Assembly: GCF_009646335.1 (NCBI RefSeq)
Contig: NZ_WJBU01000011.1
Coordinates: forward strand, 142,810-206,809
Direction of reading: 5' to 3'
From: Caenimonas koreensis DSM 17982
Lineage (GTDB): Bacteria; Pseudomonadota; Gammaproteobacteria; Burkholderiales; Burkholderiaceae_C
Length of the DNA stretch: 64,000 bases
Part shown: positions 9,701-18,051 of the stretch, piece after piece
How the letters are laid out: every line of letters starts with the position of its first letter
Numbering within the stretch: the first letter of the stretch is position 1
Translations under genes and position numbers: made by a program
The notes under the pieces: model-generated
The model's input: only the letters and a program-made list of their open reading frames with translations
What the model was told of the DNA's origin: nothing
The model's database searches: none

Positions 9701-11473
9701 CGGACCGTTAGCGTAATTGGTATCGATCGGCGCGAGTACGTCGTCGTAGTTGCTGCCTTCCAGCCACGCGATGCCTTCGATGTTGGCGATCGTGCCGGTG
9801 CCGATCTGTATTGACGCTTGAGTGAGTAACGGCCGGAAATCCGCGTTGACGCCTGAGGTGGCACCCATGAAGCTGACAAGCAGAATGTCTTCACCCATGC
9901 CGCCGTCGATCTTGTCGCCGTAGCCGCCGAAAATGACGTCCGGATCTGCGCCCCCATCGATCACGTCTACCTCTGCGCCGGTATCGAGCACCGGCTCGGT
10001 TGCATCCAGAAAGGGATAGTGGGACTCGCGCCACGCTGGCGAAATGGCAGCCGAATAGAGATAGTCAATTCCAGGGCCGCCGGTCAGCGTATCGGCGCCC
10101 GCACCGCCGGCCAGCGTATCGTGGCCAAAGCCGCCGTAAAGGCTATCGTTGCCGGAGCCGGCCAGCACCGAGTCGTTTCCTGCTGTCGGTGCAGCGCGCC
10201 CCGCGATGAAGTCTTCAGCTGCCCACGTACTGTCGGCAAACACGAACAACTCCACGCCACCAGCAACGTCCACGCCGCCCCTGCCGGCGACAGTGTCGGA
10301 AATGGTGAAGTGCTGGTTTGCCGCGTTGTAGACGACAGCGTAGTCGGGCGCGTTGCCGGCAAGCCGCACGGTGTCGTTACCGGCGCCGCCTTCCATGGAG
10401 TCGTCGCCTTCGCCCGGCTCGAATGTGTCGTTGCCGAACTCACCGTAGAGGGTGTCGTTGCCCGCGCCGCCAAGTAGCCAATCGTCGCCCGCATCACCCG
10501 CCGCGGTCGGCAACCCTGAGCCGCGCGAGTCGCCGTAGATCAGGTCTGCGCCGGCGTCTCCATGGAGGAAATCGCCACCTGCGCCACCATATATCGTGTC
10601 GTCGCCGTCGTCTCCGTGCAAAACATCATCTGCACTTGCGCCGCCAAGCAGGACATCGTTGCCTGTTCCGCCGTTGTAGCGACCATTGATCAGACCGCCC
10701 TGAATCTCGTCGTCCCCGGCGCCTCCATTGATGTTTTGTGCATAGTTGCCGCCGTAAATCGTGTCGGCTCCGTCATCACCAGAAATGTCCCAGGCGCCGC
10801 CAGCACGCGCGTCGATCAGATCATTTCCGGTCCCTCCGGACACATAGCGTGTGTGGTCGTTGCTGACGATTGTGTCGTCACCGCCCAGGCCATAGATATC
10901 GCCGAATGACGGCGCGTATCCAAAATCGACGGGCACCAGAAGGTCAGCGTAGTTGCTGCCTTCAACCCATACCACCGCCTCGATGTTGACGATGACCGCT
11001 CCGGCAATCGTGATGCCTTCAGGGACAGGAACGCCGTTGTTCAGCAGTGGCCTGAAATCTGCGTTGACGCCGGACGTGGCGCCGGCAAACGAGATATAGA
11101 GCGTGTCGATGCCTGCACCGCCATCGACCTTGTCCTTCCAGCCAGCAACAAGGGCGTCATCCCCTGCGCCCGCTGTCAAAACATCGGCATCTGTACCCCT
11201 GTCGACGCTGCCATCGGCGGGTCCGGCATAGCCCGGCATGGGCAGGCCTTCGGCGCTGGGTGCGTGGGAATAGAGCGCGTCGTTGCCCGCGCCACCATCG
11301 AGCGTGTCAGCTCCAGCCCCGCCCGCCAAAGTGTCGGCGCCGTCACCGCCGCTCAGGGAGTCATTGGCGCCACCGCCAGATAGCGCGTCGTTACCGCCGA
11401 GGCCATTGACGACATCGCTCGCGTCCGTTCCGACCAGTGTGTCCTGTCCCTCAGTACCCGTCACCGTTGCCAT
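6686..11473 (-). CDS. Giant RTX-type calcium-binding repeat protein with C-terminal DUF4214-like domain
   Basis: Secreted or surface protein of 1595 residues, acidic and Gly/Asp-rich. It is built almost entirely of GGxGxDxLx nonapeptides that fold into calcium-stabilised beta-rolls, with no N-terminal signal peptide, as expected for type I secretion. Three large modules repeat about every 405 residues; each carries a non-RTX insert containing GATSGVNADFRPLL or its variant GATTGVVADFRAL (near residues 131, 535 and 941). The last ~125 residues (VYSNLFGSPPAAQDREYLLGLLDA) resemble DUF4214. No ABC exporter, membrane fusion or TolC gene is present in the window. Likely an adhesin or S-layer-like protein; no catalytic domain is recognisable. 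Confidence 0.9.
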   Translation of the reverse strand: MATVTGTEGQDTLVGTDASDVVNGLGGNDALSGGGANDSLSGGDGADTLAGGAGADTLDGGAGNDALYSHAPSAEGLPMPGYAGPADGSVDRGTDADVLTAGAGDDALVAGWKDKVDGGAGIDTLYISFAGATSGVNADFRPLLNNGVPVPEGITIAGAVIVNIEAVVWVEGSNYADLLVPVDFGYAPSFGDIYGLGGDDTIVSNDHTRYVSGGTGNDLIDARAGGAWDISGDDGADTIYGGNYAQNINGGAGDDEIQGGLINGRYNGGTGNDVLLGGASADDVLHGDDGDDTIYGGAGGDFLHGDAGADLIYGDSRGSGLPTAAGDAGDDWLLGGAGNDTLYGEFGNDTFEPGEGDDSMEGGAGNDTVRLAGNAPDYAVVYNAANQHFTISDTVAGRGGVDVAGGVELFVFADSTWAAEDFIAGRAAPTAGNDSVLAGSGNDSLYGGFGHDTLAGGAGADTLTGGPGIDYLYSAAISPAWRESHYPFLDATEPVLDTGAEVDVIDGGADPDVIFGGYGDKIDGGMGEDILLVSFMGATSGVNADFRPLLTQASIQIGTGTIANIEGIAWLEGSNYDDVLAPIDTNYANGPIYGRGGNDLIIAAYLTADIFAGDGNDTVDCSASYYTNAIWGEQGNDHIIGGHAMEQLFGGIGNDSLEGHFSNDMLYGGDGVDTLDGGPGSDLLTGDAGDDLLYGAAERDTLEGGDGNDTLHGDASPISEESGESPNHFEDTLIGGAGDDDLYGEKGDDLLFGGQGDDLINGGAGVDVAYYLGNRSEYTCTYDKVTGIVLIADSFINGDGVDAVVGVELFSFSDGVWSLDDIVNKRSAPTGGDETYVGGPGNDSIFAGAGDDLLMGMAGADTLDGGTGDDWIFSNELLTWGFHTVVEYAYGVVYPEVVPELDTATEADSIMGGDGDDSIFGGWGDHIDGGAGTDGVYLSFQGATTGVVADFRALNGGAATVAVGPTLITNVESVSWLQGSEFADFLAPFSAGSVGGQISPDGRTSFAPTHGGGGNDTIYGSYYSGPMYGDAGDDLIDGSLTGYQPHLHGGTGNDTLIGGLGAQAMYGDEGDDVLIATNKPEAPSWSWIFGGDGNDALHGADGDETLDGGEGNDTLDGGKGIDVARYETETDALDVNLALGSASGGAGSDVLINIESVWGGSGSDLLTGDEGPNRIEGNAGSDTIEGGGGDDFLDGSLYPSEDDWVVYTHASGPVLVELYALRASGSAGQDTLYDFNHVGGSAFNDTLIGDDGWNRIDGGTGNDSLNGRHGRDTLMGGIGNDTLEGGLFNDSIDGGDGNDVAVFTYYRLEYDVTYDNVVQAWIVTDLTPDRDGQDTVTGVESFSFAGELVAVADAPAVKATTGADVYVGTSGANHFNGLGGADTLSGAAGNDTLEGAGGDDRLSGDGGNDSLVGGPGLDVAVFTGGASAHVITFDSVLGSWSVSATTGPDGTDSLASIERLEFQDFSVALDLDGNAGVVALLIGTVFGEPFLSSKSLVGIALDYLDHGGSELALVQAALDYWIGPNASNSAYVETVYSNLFGSPPAAQDREYLLGLLDAHVLTQVQMTEIAMHTTYSEANIGYAGLQESGLAYSPF

Positions 11474-11569
11474 CTGCGCCCCCTTACTGCTGCTGTTGTA
11501 TTTCGAAAGACCGTGATCGCAACGCTGAATGCGGCCAACAGGCGAGTCATGCCATAAGCGTGGAGCATT

Positions 11570-12805
11570 CTAAGTAACCGTCCCAAGCGCCGCCCGCCTC
11601 CCCTGCAAAAACCGCCGCACCGCCTCGTCTCTCTCCAACCCGCTCGCGCGCTCATACGCCGCATCGGCCTGATCCTTCGCGCCCATCTGCGCCAGCAGCC
11701 CCGCGCGCGCGGCCCAGTACGGCTGGTAGTCAGCCAGCCGCGCATCACCCGCCAGCGAATCCAGCAAGGCAAGGCCTGCCTGCGGCCCTTGGGTATGCGC
11801 CAGCGCAACGGCGCGGTTGATCTGCACCACGGGTGAATCGCTCATCGTCGCCAGGGCTTCATACAGGCTTTCAATCGCAGCCCAGTCGGTGCTGCCAGAC
11901 ATCCTGCGCACGGCATGCGCCGATTGCACTGCAGCTTCAAGCTGGAAGCGCCCGATGGTGTTCATCCGGCTCGCCTGCTGCAACGCAGCTTCCGCTTCGT
12001 CCATCAACGCAGCATCCCACAGCGCCGTGTCCTGTTCGGCCAGCGGCACATAGGCGCCGTCAGCAGCACGCCTTGCTTTGCGCCGCGCATGCGAATGCAG
12101 CATCAGCGACAGCAGCCCCAGCGCCTCTGCGGACTGCGGCAAGAGCGACGCCACCAGCCGCCCCAGCCAGATCGCTTCTTGCGCCAGGTTGCGGCGGCGC
12201 ACGTCGGTGCCGGCCGCGTCAACCCAGCCTTCGGCGTAAGCGGCGTAGATCGCGTTGAGCACGGCGTCGAGCCGGGCCGCGAGTTCTTCCTGCGCCGGTA
12301 TGCGAAACGGAATGCCCGCCTGCCGGATGCGGGCCTTCGCGCGCACGAGCCGCTGGCCCATCGTCGACGGCGCCACGAGAAAGGCCGAACCAATCGCGGC
12401 AGCATCAAAGCCCAGGATGGTCTGCAGCATCAAGGGTGCACGCATGCCGGCGTCGATGGCCGGATGGGCGCAGGCAAACATCAGGGCAAGCCGGTCGTCA
12501 GGGATGGCGTCGGCTTCGTCGTCGCTACTCGCAAGTTCTTCAAGCAGCAACAAATGCTCGCCCGCGCCTTCAGCCGTCTTGCGCTTGCGCGACTCGTCAA
12601 TGAGGCGGCGGCGCGCTGCCGTGAGCAGCCAGGCCTCGGGGTTGTCGGGGATGCCGCGTGCGGGCCAGGCCTCGAGCGCACTCGCGAAGGCATCGGCCAG
12701 CGCATCTTCAGCGCCGGCCACATCGCGCGTGCGGGCAGCCAGAAAAGCGACGAGCTTGCCGTAACTGCGGCGGGCCGCGGCCTCGGCAGCTTGCTGCGCC
12801 ATCAT
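11570..12805 (-). CDS. ECF-like sigma-70 factor with C-terminal DUF6596/TPR-like region
   Basis: RNA polymerase sigma factor of 411 residues. Sigma2 (YGKLVAFLAARTRDVAGAEDALADAFASAL, read as two parts around VAGAE) and sigma4 (APLMLQTILGFDAAAIGSAFLVAPSTMGQRLVRAKARI) are followed by a long helical extension (from AGIPFRIPAQEELAARLDAVL to the end), typical of YCII-associated ECF factors. The second of two adjacent in-frame ATG sets is chosen because GGAGGG stands 7 nt upstream. It directly follows a YCII-domain gene in the same operon, the hallmark partner, which probably acts as sensor or regulator. Confidence 0.9.
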   Translation of the reverse strand: MMAQQAAEAAARRSYGKLVAFLAARTRDVAGAEDALADAFASALEAWPARGIPDNPEAWLLTAARRRLIDESRKRKTAEGAGEHLLLLEELASSDDEADAIPDDRLALMFACAHPAIDAGMRAPLMLQTILGFDAAAIGSAFLVAPSTMGQRLVRAKARIRQAGIPFRIPAQEELAARLDAVLNAIYAAYAEGWVDAAGTDVRRRNLAQEAIWLGRLVASLLPQSAEALGLLSLMLHSHARRKARRAADGAYVPLAEQDTALWDAALMDEAEAALQQASRMNTIGRFQLEAAVQSAHAVRRMSGSTDWAAIESLYEALATMSDSPVVQINRAVALAHTQGPQAGLALLDSLAGDARLADYQPYWAARAGLLAQMGAKDQADAAYERASGLERDEAVRRFLQGRRAALGTVT

Positions 12806-12825
12806 GGCCGCGCCCTCCATCGGCT

Positions 12826-13176
12826 TCAGGTCATCGACCAGATCGGCCGCACTTCGATCTTGCCGCCCGTCGCGCCCGGGCAGCGCGCGGCCCACGAGAG
12901 CGCTTCATCCAGGTCTTTCGCTTCGATCTGGTAATAGCCGCCCAGCTGCTCCCGCGTCTCTGCATAGGGGCCATTGAGCACTTCGGTCTTGCCGTTGGCC
13001 ACATGCACGGTGGTGGCCGTGGACGTGGGCTTGAGGCGGTCCGATGCCACGAGGGCACCTGCCTTTCGCAGGGCCTCGGTGTAGGCGCGGTAAGCGACCA
13101 TCGTCTGCGTGATTTGCTCGGGTGTCGCCTTCATTTCGGCGGCTTCTTCGCTGTAGATCATCAACAGGTATTGCAT
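12826..13176 (-). CDS. YCII-domain protein, sigma-factor partner
   Basis: 116-residue YCII/DGPF-type protein (MQYLLMIYSEEA, LNGPYAETREQLGGYYQIEAKDLDEAL). The family includes PhnB/YciI-like small enzymes, and in this gene arrangement is almost always encoded just upstream of a large ECF-type sigma factor. Its stop lies about 20 nt before the chosen sigma start, so the pair is one transcription unit. The precise activity is unknown; the conserved DGPFxExKE-like stretch is kept here as NGPYAETREQ. Confidence 0.88.
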   Translation of the reverse strand: MQYLLMIYSEEAAEMKATPEQITQTMVAYRAYTEALRKAGALVASDRLKPTSTATTVHVANGKTEVLNGPYAETREQLGGYYQIEAKDLDEALSWAARCPGATGGKIEVRPIWSMT

Positions 13177-13274
13177 TTCGAACTCCGTAGTGGGTTGATG
13201 CGACGCACATGCGCCGCTGAACCAATGACGTTTGGCGACAAGCCCGTTTCGACAGGCGCGAGCAAATTATTCTG

Positions 13275-14546
13275 TCAGAGCATCCAGAACGCAGCCAACG
13301 CCACCGCCGTGGGTGCCATCGCACCGAGCAGCAATCCACCCGCGCCGATCGTGCCGTCGTCAAAGCCCGATCGCAGCAAGGCCACGCCGGCAGGATTCGG
13401 CGCATTCGCAATCACCGTCAAGCCGCCGCCAGCCACTGCACCCGCCACCAGGCTGTACTTGGCCTCGTCGGAAATGCCCTTGACCAGCGAGCCGAGGTAC
13501 GTGAGCGCCGCGTTGTCCGTCACGGCCGTGAGCGCCGCCGCGCCGAAAAACAGCACCCCGGCGGACATGCGCGAGACGATGGGCTCCAGCCACCACTGCT
13601 GCATCCCGCCGATGACCACCAGCCCTGCCAGGAAGAAGGCCACCAGCAATGCTTCCTTGAGGATCAAGGTGTCCTGGTGACGCTCGTACGCTTGCGTGAA
13701 GCCGAGGAACATCAGGAACAGCGCGAGAAATGCGACGGGGTGGTGGGCCAGCAGCACCACGGCCGCCAGGAATGCAATGTGGATTGCAATGATGGTCTTG
13801 GGCACCGTACAAAGCCGTTCATCTGGCGACGCGGGGGCAACGTCATCGGCCAGGTGTTTGCGCAGCAGCACGACGGCGGCAGTCGCATTGACCAACACGG
13901 CCAGCGCGGCCTTCCAGCCGAAGGTTTTGGCCATGAAGGCGGAATTCCAGCTCCACGCGTCGGCCACCATCAATACGGGCGGCGCGGCGAATGACGTCAG
14001 CGTTCCGCCAATGGAGACGTTGACGAACAACACGCCCAGGCCAAAGTACTTGAGCGGCTCGGGCACGCCCGCGCGGAACACGCGGGGCGCGAGCATCAGC
14101 GCAGCGATGGTCATGGCAGCGGGCTCTGTGATCAATGAACCGAGCAAGGGAATGGCGGCAAAGCTCAGCCAGGTGCTGGCAAGCACCGAGCGCACGGGCG
14201 CCACGCGCGCGATGAAATCAACACTCTGCTGCACGGCCTGCAAGATGGGCCGCGTGCCGGCCACCACCATCACCACAAACACGAAAAGCGGCTCGGTGTA
14301 GTTGCGTGACTCGGCGTAGGTGAGCGCGCTGGCACCGTCCTGGATGAGCGCCATGAGCAGCACCAGCACGATCGCCCAGAAGCCGAAGACAACCTCCACT
14401 TCGCCAAGCAGGTGGAACGCACCGGCATGCCTGGGAAAGCGCGCCGAGAGTCTTTCGAACTGCTTGACGGTGAAGGTGTGGATGAGCGCGACCGCAAAGA
14501 TGGCGGCGGCGATGATTTGCATGGTGTCTGCGGTGAGCGGGAACAT
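13275..14546 (-). CDS. Putative Na+/H+ antiporter
   Basis: Polytopic inner-membrane protein of 423 residues with about eleven hydrophobic helices, matching the putative Na+/H+ antiporter family (Na_H_antiport_3). Characteristic segments are LIHTFTVKQFERLSARFP, FHLLGEVEVVFGFWAIV, SLITEPAAMTIAALMLAP and TAVTDNAALTYLGSLV with its buried Asp/Asn. The ATG has GGAGAA about 10 nt upstream. It would exchange sodium and protons across the inner membrane; ion specificity is inferred from the family. It stands alone, with a ~100-nt gap on either side. Confidence 0.85.
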   Translation of the reverse strand: MFPLTADTMQIIAAAIFAVALIHTFTVKQFERLSARFPRHAGAFHLLGEVEVVFGFWAIVLVLLMALIQDGASALTYAESRNYTEPLFVFVVMVVAGTRPILQAVQQSVDFIARVAPVRSVLASTWLSFAAIPLLGSLITEPAAMTIAALMLAPRVFRAGVPEPLKYFGLGVLFVNVSIGGTLTSFAAPPVLMVADAWSWNSAFMAKTFGWKAALAVLVNATAAVVLLRKHLADDVAPASPDERLCTVPKTIIAIHIAFLAAVVLLAHHPVAFLALFLMFLGFTQAYERHQDTLILKEALLVAFFLAGLVVIGGMQQWWLEPIVSRMSAGVLFFGAAALTAVTDNAALTYLGSLVKGISDEAKYSLVAGAVAGGGLTVIANAPNPAGVALLRSGFDDGTIGAGGLLLGAMAPTAVALAAFWML

Positions 14547-14651
14547 GGTCGCGAATTCTCCGCGTGGCGGCCCGACCAGCGCATGAACCTGTCGCGCCGG
14601 GTTGGCACGGACACCCGCTTGAAGTCTAACCGCCTGGCAGGCGCCTCTCGT

Positions 14652-14843
14652 CTACTCGCCCGTGTACCCGCGCCAGCGCTTGAAGGCGTTTCGCATGGTC
14701 AGCAGCTGCGCCTCAAACTTCGGGCAGGTCCTGCAAATGGTCATGTGCAGGCGCAGCGCGACACGTTCGGCGGCAGGCAGCTCGCGGTCTTCCTGCGCGA
14801 TGAGCAGTGCGGCTACTTCCTTGCAGGTCAGGTCAAGGCTCAT
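14652..14843 (-). CDS. Short zinc-finger anti-sigma factor
   Basis: 63-residue cytoplasmic protein carrying the zinc-binding anti-sigma signature H-x3-C-x2-C (HMTICRTC) after an N-terminal helix (LTCKEVAALLIAQEDREL). It has no transmembrane segment, so it is of the soluble type that senses redox state or metals directly. Its ATG overlaps the stop of the ECF sigma gene (ATGA), so the two are translationally coupled and it is expected to bind and inhibit that sigma factor. Confidence 0.85.
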   Translation of the reverse strand: MSLDLTCKEVAALLIAQEDRELPAAERVALRLHMTICRTCPKFEAQLLTMRNAFKRWRGYTGE

Positions 14844-15415
14844 GATGCATTCTGCTGGTTGCCAAACCAGTTGATGTCCACGCATTCCCTCAGTCGCAGG
14901 CGCGCGCGGTGCAGCTGCACATACAGGTTGGTGGGCGTGAGTTCGAGCTCGCTGCAGATCTGCTCGCAGGGCAGCTCCAGCCATTCGCGCATCAGGAACA
15001 CGCGGGCCAGCGCCGGCGGCAGCTTTTGCGCGCAGGCCTCGAGCATGGCAAAGAATTGCTGCGACTCGAGCTCCTGCTCGGGGTTGCCCCAGTCAGACGG
15101 CTGCGACGCAAAGTGACCGTCCGCCTTGAAGATCAGGGCCTCCAGCTCCTCGCTGCCGTCGCCGCCGTCAAACTGCAGGCACACCTCGCGCTTGCGCTCA
15201 CGCAAGACGTCGATGACTTTGTGCTTGAGGATGCCGACCAGCCAGGTCTTGAGCTGGCTGCGGCTGCCAAACGACTGCGGCTTCGACAAGGCGGCCAGCA
15301 GGGTTTCGGACACGGCGTCTTCAGCCCAGGCCTCGTTGCGCAGCTGCAGCATGGCGTAGCGCACCAGATAAGTCCGGTGCTCGGCCAGTTGGTGTTCGAT
15401 CGTCATGGCGTGCAT
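14840..15415 (-). CDS. ECF RNA polymerase sigma factor of the bufferin/MsrA locus
   Basis: 191-residue ECF sigma factor. Sigma2 (EHRTYLVRYAMLQLRNEAWAEDAVSET, shown as halves around LQLRN) and sigma4 (LPPALARVFLMREWLELPCEQICSELELTPTNLYVQLHRARL, in pieces) are intact. A start three codons downstream (MTIEHQ) is equally possible, since neither has a clear ribosome-binding site. It is followed by its zinc-finger anti-sigma gene. It is divergent from tlpA-like and bufferin genes, several of which carry a shared TGTAAGA-N15-CGAC motif, so it is the obvious candidate for the factor that reads these promoters. Confidence 0.92.
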   Translation of the reverse strand: MHAMTIEHQLAEHRTYLVRYAMLQLRNEAWAEDAVSETLLAALSKPQSFGSRSQLKTWLVGILKHKVIDVLRERKREVCLQFDGGDGSEELEALIFKADGHFASQPSDWGNPEQELESQQFFAMLEACAQKLPPALARVFLMREWLELPCEQICSELELTPTNLYVQLHRARLRLRECVDINWFGNQQNAS

Positions 15416-15438
15416 GTGTAAGAGGAAATCATCTCACA
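15413..15438 (-). promoter_or_regulatory. Possible autoregulatory ECF promoter of the sigma gene
   Basis: On the minus strand TGTGAGA-N15-CATG matches the local TGTAAGA-N15-CGAC motif at six of seven -35 positions but poorly at -10. Its -35 forms an inverted repeat with the facing -35 of the tlpA promoter (GTGTAAGA ... TCTCACAC). Confidence 0.3.
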
Positions 15439-15442
15439 CGAC
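15417..15442 (+). promoter_or_regulatory. ECF-type promoter motif upstream of tlpA-like gene
   Basis: TGTAAGA (15417-15423), 15-nt spacer, CGAC (15439-15442). The same motif and spacing recur upstream of the EF-hand and msrA genes, with a near copy before bufA. The start codon is only 10 nt beyond the -10, so the mRNA would be nearly leaderless. Confidence 0.6.
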
Positions 15443-15451
15443 TAAGGCGGC

Positions 15452-15970
15452 ATGAAGACCCACGCACTCACCGGCCTCCTCCTGACTGCCTGCCTGACGG
15501 CTGCTGCGCCCGGTGCCCTGGCCGCACCCCCCGCCACGCAGCCCGAGCCCGCAGCCCCCGCCATCCAGTCACGCACGCTGGAGGGCGCGCCGTTCCGGCT
15601 GTCGGCGTTGAAAGGCAAGGTGGTGCTGGTCATGTTCTGGAACACCGACTGCGCCGTCTGCCGCGACAAAATGCCCGAGTTGCGCCAGAACTACGAAGGC
15701 TGGAAGGGCCAGCCGTTCGAGCTGGTGCTGGTAAGCACCGACAGGCGCAAGGAAGACGTGCAGGCGTACGAGAAGATCATCGCGCGCGTCGTCGCCAAGG
15801 AGCAACGCTTCCCGCAGCTGTGGACGGGCGAGCCGGGCTACCAGGACAACTTCGGCGCTCAAACCATGCTGCCCGCCACCTACGTCATCGACAAGGCTGG
15901 CCGCATCGTGCTGCGCTTCCATGGACGGATCCCGGCCGAGGCCTGGGACAAGATTTCTGACCTGCTTTGA
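15452..15970 (+). CDS. TlpA-like periplasmic thioredoxin/redoxin
   Basis: 172-residue exported thiol-disulfide protein. A signal peptide (MKTHALTGLLLTACLTAAAPGALA) precedes a redoxin fold (LSALKGKVVLVMFW) with the active-site pair C67-AV-C70 in NTDCAVCRD and the cis-Pro region MLPATYVID. The CAVC dipeptide differs from the usual CxPC. It probably reduces or oxidises thiols in the periplasm. It faces the ECF sigma gene and carries the local ECF promoter motif; a role in keeping bufferin or other envelope thiols in the right redox state is inferred from position. Confidence 0.88.
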   Translation: MKTHALTGLLLTACLTAAAPGALAAPPATQPEPAAPAIQSRTLEGAPFRLSALKGKVVLVMFWNTDCAVCRDKMPELRQNYEGWKGQPFELVLVSTDRRKEDVQAYEKIIARVVAKEQRFPQLWTGEPGYQDNFGAQTMLPATYVIDKAGRIVLRFHGRIPAEAWDKISDLL

Positions 15971-15984
15971 ATCTGGCGCTGCGC

Positions 15985-16010
15985 TGTAAGAAGTTGCCGC
16001 GCCGCCAGAC
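15985..16010 (+). promoter_or_regulatory. ECF-type promoter motif upstream of the bufferin operon
   Basis: TGTAAGA (15985-15991), 15-nt spacer, AGAC (16007-16010), one base off the CGAC seen at the other sites; an alternative CGAA follows at 16010. The predicted leader of the bufA message is about 55-60 nt. Confidence 0.5.
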
Positions 16011-16073
16011 GAAGCATCACCAGCATGTCGCTGGTTTCCATCGACACCCAACCTAGCTTGAACGGAGAACCCC

Positions 16074-16364
16074 ATGAATCAACGAGCCATCGTCGCCGCA
16101 GCCGCCCTCGCCCTGCTGTCCACCGCCGCACTGGCCCAGCCCGTCGCACCGAAGGCCGGCCATGAAAAGTGCTTTGGCATCACCAAGGCAGGCCAGAACG
16201 ATTGCGCCAACATTTCAGGCACACACTCATGCGCCGGCCAGTCCAAGACCGACGGCAACGTCGCCGAGTGGAAGTACGTTCCCGCCGGCACCTGCGCCAC
16301 CCTCAAGGGCCTGACCATCGACCAGGCTAAGGCCAAGGTCGCCGCCGATTCGAAGAAGGGCTGA
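16074..16364 (+). CDS. bufA: Bufferin precursor, DUF2282 (BufA1 type)
   Basis: 96-residue exported peptide precursor. A signal peptide ends near residue 21 (ALA|QPVAP). The mature part has four cysteines at positions 33, 44, 53 and 74 in [25 protein letters not shown] and [10 protein letters not shown], the DUF2282 pattern. In the family, central cysteines are converted by an MNIO enzyme to thiooxazoles and the product binds copper in the periplasm. GGAGA precedes the start. It heads the operon with its modifying enzyme. Metal specificity here is inferred. Confidence 0.9.
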   Translation: MNQRAIVAAAALALLSTAALAQPVAPKAGHEKCFGITKAGQNDCANISGTHSCAGQSKTDGNVAEWKYVPAGTCATLKGLTIDQAKAKVAADSKKG

Positions 16365-16384
16365 ACCAGCCCGCCGCGCGCGCC

Positions 16385-17239
16385 ATGACGCAGCCTGTAG
16401 GCATCGGCTGGCGCCACGCGCACTATGCGCAGCTGCTGCAAGAGCAGCCGGGGCTGGACTTCATCGAAGTGCACTCCGAGAATTTTTTCGGCGAGGGCGG
16501 CGCTGCCCTTGCCGTCCTTCTCGCCGCAAGGCAACGCTACGAAATCAGCCTGCACGGCGTCGGCCTCGCACTGGGGTCGGCATGCGGCATTGACGACTGG
16601 CACCTCGACCAGCTCGCGCAGCTCGTGCAGCGCATCGAGCCCGTGCGGGTGAGCGACCACGCCTGTTTTGCGCGCGGCCCGGTCGCCGGCAACACCGTGC
16701 ATGCCGCTGACCTGCTCCCCATCCCTTTCAATTCCGAAGCGCTCGACGTGATGTGCGCGAACGTGCAGCGCGTGCAAGACCGGCTGCGCCGGCCCTTGCT
16801 GGTCGAGAACCTGTCGGCCTATGTACGCATGGCCGGCTCCGATCGCGACGAGACCGATTTCCTCGCCGAACTCGCGCTGCGAACCGGCTGCGGCCTGCTC
16901 ATCGACGTGAACAACATCTACGTGAATGCGCTGAATGCAAGACTCGCTGGCGACAACATCGACCCGCTCGCCGCCTGCATGCAGTGGCTCGACCGCATTC
17001 CCCAAGGCATCGACAGCGAAATCCATGTGGCCGGCCACTGCGTGATGGACGACATCGTGATCGACGACCACGGCAGCCTGGTGTGCGATGCCGTGTGGCA
17101 GCTGCACCGGCACGCCGTCAACAGATTCAAGGGCGCCGCGACACTCGTCGAATGGGACACCGGGGTGCCCGCACTCGAAGTGCTGCTGGCCGAAGCGGCG
17201 CGCGCACGCTCGAACACGCTGGAGGTCGTGGCGCCATGA
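16385..17239 (+). CDS. bufB: Multinuclear non-heme iron-dependent oxidase (MNIO, DUF692), bufferin maturation enzyme
   Basis: 284-residue TIM-barrel enzyme of the MNIO family. Conserved metal-ligand segments are all present: [62 protein letters not shown] and VEWDTGVP. Family members use an iron cluster and oxygen to rewrite cysteines of precursor peptides. It starts 20 nt after the bufferin gene and overlaps the next gene by ATGA, so the set is one operon. Confidence 0.93.
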   Translation: MTQPVGIGWRHAHYAQLLQEQPGLDFIEVHSENFFGEGGAALAVLLAARQRYEISLHGVGLALGSACGIDDWHLDQLAQLVQRIEPVRVSDHACFARGPVAGNTVHAADLLPIPFNSEALDVMCANVQRVQDRLRRPLLVENLSAYVRMAGSDRDETDFLAELALRTGCGLLIDVNNIYVNALNARLAGDNIDPLAACMQWLDRIPQGIDSEIHVAGHCVMDDIVIDDHGSLVCDAVWQLHRHAVNRFKGAATLVEWDTGVPALEVLLAEAARARSNTLEVVAP

Positions 17240-18051
17240 CGCACACGCCTCTTGCAGTGCAGCAGCAGGCGCTCCTGAAGGCGCTCGGGCTCGCACGCGA
17301 CGACGAGGCGTTTGCATGGCTAGCCAGCACGGCAACGATCGACACGCAGCCAACCTCGCTGCGTGGCATCACGGCCTACCGCACGAACGCCAATGCGCTG
17401 GCAGCCCGCGCATTGCAGGGCGCATTCCCGGTCGTGGCGCAACTGGTGGGCGACGCCAACTTCGACGCGCTGGCCCGCACGCTGTGGCGCAGCGACCCGC
17501 CCGTGCGCGGTGATGTCGCCCAATGGGGCGGCCACCTGCCCGCACATATCGAGGCGCTGCCGCAGCTGTGCCGCGATGCGCCCTATCTCGCCGATGTGGC
17601 CCGCGTTGAATGGCAGCTGCACTGCGCCGCGACGGCGGCCGACAGCACGGTGGACATGCAGTCACTCGCATTGCTCGCGGAATGCGACCCGGGCGATATC
17701 GGGCTGCACCTGGCGCCCGGCACGGCCATCGTGAACAGCACGCACCCTGTCGTCAGCGTCATCCAGGCGCATGGCGGGCAAGCATCTGCCATGGCGCTGG
17801 CAGCGCAGCACCTGCGCGACCATGTGGCGCAGACAGCGGTGGTCTGGCGCAGCGGCCTGGCACCGCAACTGCGCGCGGCCGCGCCTGGTGAAGCAGATTT
17901 CCTGCGCGCACTGCAAGAAAAGCGCTCGCTCGGCGACTCACTGGACGCTGCCGCCGGCCTGGACTTCCCCTCCTGGCTGGCCGGTGCGGTGCAAAGCGGC
18001 TTGCTCACGGGCGCCGCACCACTTCTGAACGATTCCATGGAGAACACATGA
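17236..18051 (+). CDS. bufC: BufC-like partner protein (DUF2063, putative precursor recognition)
   Basis: 271-residue cytoplasmic protein of the DUF2063 family, annotated elsewhere as a putative DNA-binding domain but in bufferin operons thought to help the MNIO enzyme bind its substrate. The N-terminal helical domain ([38 protein letters not shown]) is typical. A longer open frame extends upstream inside bufB, but the ATG overlapping the bufB stop is the right start. It overlaps the next gene by ATGA. Confidence 0.87.
   Translation: MTHTPLAVQQQALLKALGLARDDEAFAWLASTATIDTQPTSLRGITAYRTNANALAARALQGAFPVVAQLVGDANFDALARTLWRSDPPVRGDVAQWGGHLPAHIEALPQLCRDAPYLADVARVEWQLHCAATAADSTVDMQSLALLAECDPGDIGLHLAPGTAIVNSTHPVVSVIQAHGGQASAMALAAQHLRDHVAQTAVVWRSGLAPQLRAAAPGEADFLRALQEKRSLGDSLDAAAGLDFPSWLAGAVQSGLLTGAAPLLNDSMENT

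Noticed and set aside
6686..11473. Tandem DNA repeats or CRISPR-like array
   Set aside because: The repetition comes from GGxGxDxLx codons of the RTX protein; units are degenerate and in frame, with no unique spacers or cas genes.
16753..17235. In-frame upstream extension of the bufC gene
   Set aside because: It lies inside bufB in another frame and reads as Arg-rich noise. The ATG overlapping the bufB stop is the natural start.
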